Positions 53,877-61,213 of a DNA stretch of 64,000 nucleotides are shown here, piece by piece. A program made the position numbers and the translations under genes. The stretch is from Leucobacter luti (GTDB taxonomy: Bacteria; Actinomycetota; Actinomycetes; Actinomycetales; Microbacteriaceae): the NCBI RefSeq assembly GCF_004217175.1, contig NZ_SHKI01000004.1:393651-457650 (forward strand), written 5' to 3'. A model generated the notes under the pieces. It was not told the DNA's origin and did no database searches. It saw only the letters and a list, made by a program, of their open reading frames with translations. Position 1 is the first letter of the stretch. Each line of letters starts with the position of its first letter.

Positions 53877-53935
53877 CCGAGTGGAGCGAAAACACCCCTT
53901 CACGGCGCGCGAAGGGGCGCTTTGGCTCCACTCAA
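53877..53935. repeat. Extragenic palindrome, copy 3
   Basis: Outer GAGTGGAGC/GCTCCACTC, inner ACCCCTTC/GAAGGGGC with one mismatch. The following 53936-54020 has short CCACACGAGC/CCACACAGG repeats and no gene. Confidence 0.85.
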
Positions 53936-54022
53936 CAGGGGCCGGGCCACACGAGCCCACACAGGAGCCGCACCCCAGGCCACACAGGCCCACGTCGCTC
54001 CCCCCCCACCCCGCAAACGCCA

Positions 54023-54056
54023 ACAGGGGGCCGCGCCCGAAGGCGCGACCCCCTGT
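54023..54056 (-). terminator. Terminator after groEL
   Basis: Stem ACAGGGGGCCGCGCC/GGCGCGACCCCCTGT with loop CGAA (one mismatch), 15 bases beyond the groEL stop. Confidence 0.8.
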
Positions 54057-54071
54057 CAGGGTGTGTGGGAC

Positions 54072-55766
<1,695 letters not shown>

Positions 55767-55793
55767 TTAGCACTCAGCCGATTCGACTGCTAA
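55767..55793 (-). promoter_or_regulatory. CIRCE operator, proximal copy
   Basis: TTAGCACTC-N9-GACTGCTAA, one mismatch from the CIRCE consensus TTAGCACTC-N9-GAGTGCTAA, starting 73 bp upstream of the groEL ATG. HrcA is the expected repressor. Confidence 0.85.
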
Positions 55794-55801
55794 CACCAAT
55801 C

Positions 55802-55828
55802 TTGGCACTCACACGTGGCGAGTGCAAG
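55802..55828 (-). promoter_or_regulatory. CIRCE operator, distal copy
   Basis: TTGGCACTC-N9-GAGTGCAAG, two mismatches from consensus, 8 bp upstream of the first copy. Paired CIRCE sites are known for groEL in several actinobacteria. Confidence 0.75.
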
Positions 55829-55883
55829 CGGTAGCGCTCGCGTACAGCGAACAGGGAGGGAGCGAGATCGCCGCGGCGGCGGA

Positions 55884-56642
55884 TCAGGAAGTTGGGGCTG
55901 CGGGATCCGTCGCGAGACCCGTCGCCGGATCGATCGGGAAGCCCGTCACCGGGTCGATCTCCCATCCCGTGGCGGGGTCGATCTCGACGGCCTCGTCCGA
56001 CTCCGTGGTCCCCGATGCGTCCGGCGCCGCGTCCGCCTCGGCGGTCATTGCGGCGGCCTCGTCGAGGCCCGGGCCGCGGTAGTCGGCGCCGAGCAGCACG
56101 ACGAGGTCTGCCGCATAGTCTGCGTAGTCCGTGGTGGTGTAGGTCGACAGCCCGCCCAGCTCCTTCGCCAGGCCGGCCGCGGCCGCGGCGTCCTCGGGAT
56201 CCGAGTAGAAGACCGCGGAGATCTCGACGTCCGATTCGGAGGCACTCCCCCAGAAGAGCACCGATCCCCACTTTTGGTCGGTGATGATCGTGCCGACCGC
56301 CGAGGACAGGTGCTCAGTCGTGGTCCCGTTCAGGATCGCGATGGTCGCATCTGGATCGAGTTTCGCGTCCGGGGTCGCCGCGGTCGCGCTCGAACTCGGA
56401 GACTGACCCGTGACCGGGAGCTTTCCGGCGTTGCCGGCGGCGTGCACTGCGAGGACACCGATCCCGGTCAGCACTGCGAAACCGAGCAGCCCAGCGATCA
56501 AGAACTGCCAGGTGTACCGCGGCCGAGCCGTCATGCGGTGAGCGCCCACGCGTCCGCTGTGCGGGATCCGGTCGAAGCGATCCTCAGGGTAGTCCTGGCG
56601 AGCCCCACGGCGCGCTGGTGCGCCTTCGGTTCGCTTCGCCAC
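55884..56642 (-). CDS. LytR C-terminal-domain membrane protein
   Basis: 252 aa from GTG 56642 with GGAGG seven bases upstream. A charged cytosolic head (1-42), a single TM helix (about 44-68), then a LytR_C domain (about 95-195) with AILNGTTTEHLSSAVGTI and AVFYSDPEDAAAAAGLAKEL. The C-terminus has repeats of the form DPATGWEIDPVTGFPIDPATG. The domain occurs in cell-wall-related proteins of actinobacteria; the ligand is unknown. The gene is alone, divergent from nothing and just upstream of the groEL regulatory region. Confidence 0.85.
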   Translation of the reverse strand: MAKRTEGAPARRGARQDYPEDRFDRIPHSGRVGAHRMTARPRYTWQFLIAGLLGFAVLTGIGVLAVHAAGNAGKLPVTGQSPSSSATAATPDAKLDPDATIAILNGTTTEHLSSAVGTIITDQKWGSVLFWGSASESDVEISAVFYSDPEDAAAAAGLAKELGGLSTYTTTDYADYAADLVVLLGADYRGPGLDEAAAMTAEADAAPDASGTTESDEAVEIDPATGWEIDPVTGFPIDPATGLATDPAAPTS

Positions 56643-56808
56643 GAATGGCCCTCCTCGGTTTGGTCACTATCAGTGCGATCGTCGCGGGTACTCCGCGGGG
56701 ATCAGCCACTAGAGTACAACGCCGTTCCTGCCAGAACGGTGGATCCCGTACACTCGCAGTTTCGCGTCCCTCCTCGCGCGCACGCGCCGCGGACACGCAG
56801 CGGACGCG

Positions 56809-57936
56809 CTACTGCAGAGAATCGGGCGCGTACACGGCGCGCGCGAGGCCGTCGATCACGTCGGGGATCCGCGTACCGCCGGCAAACAGGAGCGTGTCGT
56901 CGACGTCGATGATCCGGCGGTTCTTCCCCGCCGTGGTGAGGGCGATGCTCGGCTGCGCTTCGAGCAGGCCGTCCACGCCGCCGGCGCTCTCGAGCCCCTT
57001 CGTCATCACCAGGATCACATCGGGGTCGATCGCGATCAGTGCTTCGTCGGTCATGGGCTTTTCGCCCTTCCACCCGATCTCCTCGGCGACGTCGAGCGCG
57101 CCGATCGACTCGATCAGGCTGTCCACCCCGCTGCCCTCGCCGAACAGGTAGTAGATGCCGGACGTGCCGCGCACGTAGAGGAACGCCACGCGAGGCAGCT
57201 TGCTCTCGTCCGCGGGGATCAGCTCCGCGACCTCGGCTTCCTTGTCGGCGATCGCCTGCTGCAGGATCTCGATGAGCGGGGGCGCCGCAGCGCTCACGCC
57301 GAGCGCGTCAGCCACCTGCTGCGCCGTCACGTACGTGGTCTCGGCGTCAACGGCACGGTCGACGGTGATCACGGGGATGCCCGCGTCGCGCAGCTGCAGC
57401 ACCACGTCGGTCGGCCCAATACTGCCGTCGGTGATGATCACGCTGGGGCTGAGCGCGAGCACGCCCTCGGCGTCGATTGAGTGGCCGTCCTTCGTGACGA
57501 TCGGAATATCCTCCGCGCCGGGGAAGTTCGTGGAGATGTCGCGGCCCACGAGGCGGTCCGAGAGCCCGTACGCGTGCACGAGCTCGCCCAGCGAGCCGCT
57601 GAGCGAGAGCGCGAGCACCCGCGACGCGTCGGTCACCGTGATCTCGGTGTCGCCCGAGCGGTCGTGCGAGGTGACGGTCACCGGGAGTTCGGGCTCGGGA
57701 GCGTCCCCGAGCGGGGCGATCGACGGCCCACCGATGCGCGCGGTCGTTGGCCCCTCGTAGTTCCGCGGGTCGGCGAGCGGGGTCAGCTCGGAGAGCGGCG
57801 GCAGCGCGACCGCCTCGGCCTCGGTCTCGGGCGTCGCCGTTGCGTCCGTCTGGCAGGCGGTGAGTCCCACCCCGAGCAGCGCGACGGTGACGAGCGCGAG
57901 CGCCCGCCGCAGGTGCCTGCCGCGAATCGTCTGCAT
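56809..57936 (-). CDS. hmuT: Haem ABC transporter substrate-binding lipoprotein
   Basis: 375 aa from ATG 57936. A lipobox GVGLTACQT gives Cys about 25 of a long basic signal. The mature part is a class III periplasmic-binding fold (TroA/HmuT-like), with VTDASRVLALSLSGSLGELVHAYGL and SPSVIITDGSIGPTDVV typical of HmuT. It receives haem from HtaA-like surface proteins and passes it to HmuUV. It diverges from hmuU across 211 bp with a DtxR-like site. A Tyr ligand was not pinned down. Confidence 0.88.
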   Translation of the reverse strand: MQTIRGRHLRRALALVTVALLGVGLTACQTDATATPETEAEAVALPPLSELTPLADPRNYEGPTTARIGGPSIAPLGDAPEPELPVTVTSHDRSGDTEITVTDASRVLALSLSGSLGELVHAYGLSDRLVGRDISTNFPGAEDIPIVTKDGHSIDAEGVLALSPSVIITDGSIGPTDVVLQLRDAGIPVITVDRAVDAETTYVTAQQVADALGVSAAAPPLIEILQQAIADKEAEVAELIPADESKLPRVAFLYVRGTSGIYYLFGEGSGVDSLIESIGALDVAEEIGWKGEKPMTDEALIAIDPDVILVMTKGLESAGGVDGLLEAQPSIALTTAGKNRRIIDVDDTLLFAGGTRIPDVIDGLARAVYAPDSLQ

Positions 57937-58021
57937 GGTGGGTCCCCTCACGGTCGCGCGGTGGCGCTGGGGCCGTACCCCAGGCCAGGTGAAATCGCTG
58001 AATAAATGCCGAATATCACCG

Positions 58022-58040
58022 GGAGTGAGTCTAACCTAGG
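58022..58040. promoter_or_regulatory. DtxR/IdeR-like box in the hmu divergent promoter
   Basis: The minus strand reads CTAGGTTAGACTCACTCCC, matching the left half and centre of the 19-bp DtxR consensus TTAGGTTAGGCTAACCTAA (about 12 positions). The right half is weak. Iron control of hmuT and hmuUV by the DtxR protein in this window is plausible; this is inference from half a site. Confidence 0.5.
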
Positions 58041-58147
58041 GAAGGTATGATGAACGTGAGAGGTCGCCGCGGGGACGTGGCATCCGGAGCGCGTGCGCAC
58101 ACGGATCCTCCCCCCTCGCACCCTTACGAAAGCTGCTCGCCGCACGC

Positions 58148-59215
58148 ATGACACCATCCAACAGAACATCTGCCTCGCGGCATGCCGCGAAGACGACGAT
58201 CCTGTTTACCGTCCTCGGGGTCGCACTCATCGCTTCGATCCTCGTTTCGGCGGGAACGGGTCAGCTCGGCGTCCCGCCGCAGGAGGTCCTCGGATCGCTG
58301 CTGCACCGGATCGGGATCGACTGGCTCCCGATGCCGAGTCACCCGGCGGGCGACCAGACGCTCTGGGCGATCCGCTTCCCCCGTGTGTCGATGGCGGCGC
58401 TCGTCGGAGCGGGCCTGGCGGTGTCTGGTCTCCTCATGCAGGCGATCTTCGGCAACCCGCTCGCGGAGCCCGGCGTGATCGGTATCTCCTCGGGTGCGGC
58501 GGTGGGTGCGGGCCTCGCAATCGTCTTCGGTCTCACCATCTTCGGCGAGTGGACCACGGCGATCCTCGCCTTCATCTTCGGGCTCGGAGCGACGCTGATC
58601 GTCTACGCGATGAGCCGCGCAGACGGCAAAACCGAGGTGGTCACCCTGGTGCTCACCGGTATCGCGGTGAACGCGATCGGCGGCGCCGGGATCGCGCTAC
58701 TCACCTTCCTGGGCGATACGCAGTCGCGCGAGCAGATCGTGTTCTGGCAGCTCGGCAGCCTCGCGGGCAGCCGCTGGTCGCAGGTGCTCATCATCGCGCC
58801 GATCATCGCGATCGGCCTGCTCGCCGCCTACATCGCCGCGCACAAGCTCGACCTGCTGGCGCTCGGTGAGCGCAACGCCCGCCACCTCGGCGTCAACGTC
58901 GAGGCGCTCCGCATCACCATGATCTTCGTGGTGGCGCTGCTCGTGGGCGCATCGGTCGCGTTCGCCGGGATCATCTCGTTTGTCGGCCTCGTGATCCCGC
59001 ACCTCATGCGCATGGTGCTCGGGCCGGCGCACCTGCCGCTCGTCACCGCCAGCGCGCTGGGCGGCGCCCTGCTGCTCACGCTCGCGGACCTCGCGGCGCG
59101 CACGCTCGTGCCCATGGCCGACATGCCGATCGGCATGCTCACCGCACTCGTCGGCGGCCCCTTCTTCTTCTGGCTGCTGCGACGCACGCGCAAGCGGAGC
59201 GGAGGCTGGGGATGA
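58148..59215 (+). CDS. hmuU: Haem ABC transporter permease (FecCD family)
   Basis: 355 aa. About ten TM helices with the FecCD pattern: RFPRVSMAALVGAGLAVSG at residue 75, NPLAEPGVIGISSGA and GLVIPHLMRMVLGPAH near the end, the loop that docks the ATPase. The relation to haem rather than siderophore rests on the hmuT and htaA neighbours. The stop overlaps the hmuV start (ATGA), so they are made together. Confidence 0.93.
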   Translation: MTPSNRTSASRHAAKTTILFTVLGVALIASILVSAGTGQLGVPPQEVLGSLLHRIGIDWLPMPSHPAGDQTLWAIRFPRVSMAALVGAGLAVSGLLMQAIFGNPLAEPGVIGISSGAAVGAGLAIVFGLTIFGEWTTAILAFIFGLGATLIVYAMSRADGKTEVVTLVLTGIAVNAIGGAGIALLTFLGDTQSREQIVFWQLGSLAGSRWSQVLIIAPIIAIGLLAAYIAAHKLDLLALGERNARHLGVNVEALRITMIFVVALLVGASVAFAGIISFVGLVIPHLMRMVLGPAHLPLVTASALGGALLLTLADLAARTLVPMADMPIGMLTALVGGPFFFWLLRRTRKRSGGWG

Positions 59216-60030
59216 GCGCCCGGCACATTGAGCTGCCCACGCGGGCGCGGGCCGGAGACGTGGTCTGCGCGGCCGAATCGGTCGTGCTCACCCGCGGGGG
59301 CCGCGCGCTCCTCGACGATGTCTCACTCGAGGTTCGCGCCGGCGAGGTGCTCGCACTGCTCGGGCCGAACGGCGCGGGCAAGTCGACCCTGCTGAGCGTA
59401 CTCTCGGGCGATGTCTCGCCCGACGGCGGCGTGGCGAAGTTCGGCGGTAAGCCGATCGCCGACTGGTCGCTGGGCGACCTGTCCCGGCGGCGCAGCGTGC
59501 TGCTGCAGGACAACCAGCTGCTGTTCCCGTTCACCGTGCACCAGGTGGTCGAGATGGGCCGGGCGCCGTGGCGCCGCACGCCGTTCGAGGACGAGGACAA
59601 CGAGGCTATTTCCGAGGCGATCGCGTCAGCGGACATCGGCCACCTCGGCAACCGTCGCGTGCCGTCACTCTCTGGCGGAGAGCGCGCGCGCACCGCGTTC
59701 GCACGCGTCATGGCGGGTCGCACGGGCGTCCTGATGCTCGACGAGCCCACCGCGGCCCTCGATCTGGGGCACCAGGAGGCGGTGCTCGGGCTCGCACGCG
59801 AGCGTGCCGCCGCGGGCGACGCCGTGCTCGTCGTGCTGCACGATCTCAACCTCGCCGCGGCCTACTCCGACAGGATCGCGCTGCTGCGCGACGGCAAGAT
59901 CGCCGCCTGCGATGTGCCGGATCGGGTCCTCACCGCTGAGATCGTCAGCGATGTGTATCGCACGCCGGTCGAGATCATTCCCCACCCGGTCACCGGGCGC
60001 GGGATCGTGATGCCGAAGCGCGGCGCGTAG
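59212..60030 (+). CDS. hmuV: Haem ABC transporter ATP-binding protein
   Basis: 272 aa. Walker A GPNGAGKST, signature LSGGERAR, Walker B VLMLDEPTAALDLG and switch His VLHDLNLAAAYS are all intact. The order DLNLAAAYSDRIALLRDGK and the DVYRTPVEIIPHPVTG end match HmuV haem importers. A strong palindromic terminator follows the stop. Confidence 0.94.
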   Translation: MSARHIELPTRARAGDVVCAAESVVLTRGGRALLDDVSLEVRAGEVLALLGPNGAGKSTLLSVLSGDVSPDGGVAKFGGKPIADWSLGDLSRRRSVLLQDNQLLFPFTVHQVVEMGRAPWRRTPFEDEDNEAISEAIASADIGHLGNRRVPSLSGGERARTAFARVMAGRTGVLMLDEPTAALDLGHQEAVLGLARERAAAGDAVLVVLHDLNLAAAYSDRIALLRDGKIAACDVPDRVLTAEIVSDVYRTPVEIIPHPVTGRGIVMPKRGA

Positions 60031-60072
60031 CGACGAGGCCGCGAGCCGACGAGGCGCGCGCCCGCACCACGA

Positions 60073-60109
60073 GAGGAGGGCCCCCACGCAGTGCGTGGGG
60101 GCCCTCCTC
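60073..60109. terminator. 18-bp perfect palindromic terminator
   Basis: Arms GAGGAGGGCCCCCACGCA/TGCGTGGGGGCCCTCCTC around one base, between hmuV and the converging HtaA gene. On the plus strand CCTCTTGGTTCT follows; it may serve both sides. Confidence 0.8.
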
Positions 60110-60175
60110 TTGGTTCTGGTCGTGCGCTCGGGCTCGGGCGCGGGTGGGCGTCAGCCCACCCGCGGACGCGCTCGC

Positions 60176-60232
60176 CCCGCCCGCGGCGGGTTCACTCCGC
60201 CCGCGGCGGGTTCACTCCGCCCGCGGGGGGTT
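60176..60232. repeat. 20-bp tandem repeat before HtaA stop
   Basis: CCGCCCGCGGCGGGTTCACT occurs twice in tandem and once more in part (CCGCCCGCGGGGGGTTAGG), ending at the HtaA gene stop. Confidence 0.8.
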
Positions 60233-61130
60233 AGGCGTCGGGCTCGCTGCGCCCGTCGGGGCTCTCAACAGCGGGGGCCGCCTCGGGCTGCGTGCGCTTC
60301 CGCCCGGCCAGCAACATGCCGCCGGTGACACCGATCACGAGCAGCGCGACCGCGCCGATCCCAATTGGGAGCCACGGGATCGAGGGGGTGGCGGCGGGCT
60401 CGGGGGTGCTCGGCGTGGTCTCCGGGCTCGCCGTGGCCTGCGGCGTCTCGGTCGGCGCCGCAGTGCTCGCGCCCAGTTCACACCCGGCAACGGTGGCGTT
60501 CAGCACCACCGGGTCGAGCTCCTCCCCCGCGACGTAGCTGCCGTAGTCTCCGTTGAGCGCGGCGGCGCCCTCGGAGGTGAGCCGGGGGACCGCCCCCTGG
60601 ATGGAGAGCTCGGTGCCGCCGGCCTCCACCGCGCCGGTGAGGTCGATCTTCGCGGCGCGGATCGTCGTCGCGGCGGCCTCCCCGCCGGCGTCCGCGGAAT
60701 CAGTCGCGCCGATCGTCAGCGTGAGATAGGCCGTGTCTTCACCCTCGAACTCGACGATCGGATCGGCGAGGTCGAGCTTCATCGCGCCGTCGTGTCCGGT
60801 GAAGTGCACGGCGCCGGTGAAGCCGATCTGCCCGCTCTCAAGGTCGCTCGCGACCTCGCCGCTCGCGGCGTTCCAGATGAAGTCCGGAGTCTCGTAGCGC
60901 ATGTCGTCGCTGACGGTCCACTCACCGTTCGCGATTGAACCGCTGATGTACGAGCGGAAGCTCTCCTTCACACCCCAGTTCAGCGTCGCAGTGCTGACGC
61001 TGCAGCTCGCGTCCGTCGTCGTCGCGGCCACCGGCGCCGCGACGGCGGCCGCGGGCGCGGCGAGCAGTCCGACGCTCAGGGTCGCCGTGCCGATGAGCGC
61101 CGCGGCCCGGGAAGGAAAAGTCGAGTTCAT
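60231..61130 (-). CDS. HtaA-type haem-binding surface protein, one domain
   Basis: 299 aa from ATG 61130. Signal peptide (about 1-35), one HtaA/CR domain (about 47-220), a Pro/Thr/Ser-rich linker, then a C-terminal TM anchor WLPIGIGAVALLVIGVTGG and basic tail RKRTQPEAAP. The two residues that bind haem in corynebacterial HtaA correspond to Tyr in KESFRSYISGSI and His in VHFTGHDGAM. It would take haem on the cell surface and pass it to HmuT. Confidence 0.9.
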   Translation of the reverse strand: MNSTFPSRAAALIGTATLSVGLLAAPAAAVAAPVAATTTDASCSVSTATLNWGVKESFRSYISGSIANGEWTVSDDMRYETPDFIWNAASGEVASDLESGQIGFTGAVHFTGHDGAMKLDLADPIVEFEGEDTAYLTLTIGATDSADAGGEAAATTIRAAKIDLTGAVEAGGTELSIQGAVPRLTSEGAAALNGDYGSYVAGEELDPVVLNATVAGCELGASTAAPTETPQATASPETTPSTPEPAATPSIPWLPIGIGAVALLVIGVTGGMLLAGRKRTQPEAAPAVESPDGRSEPDA

Positions 61131-61213
61131 GATGGTGCATTCCTCACGTGTGTGTTCTGACCAAGCGTAGCCGGGGCGGCACGGAGACTCCCGCGCCGCC
61201 CCGGCTCCGACGT

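Noticed and set aside
53375..54020. Coding sequences in the Pro/Arg-rich frames of the gap
   Set aside because: Frames are made by GC repeats and palindromes, with no domain, SD or normal composition.
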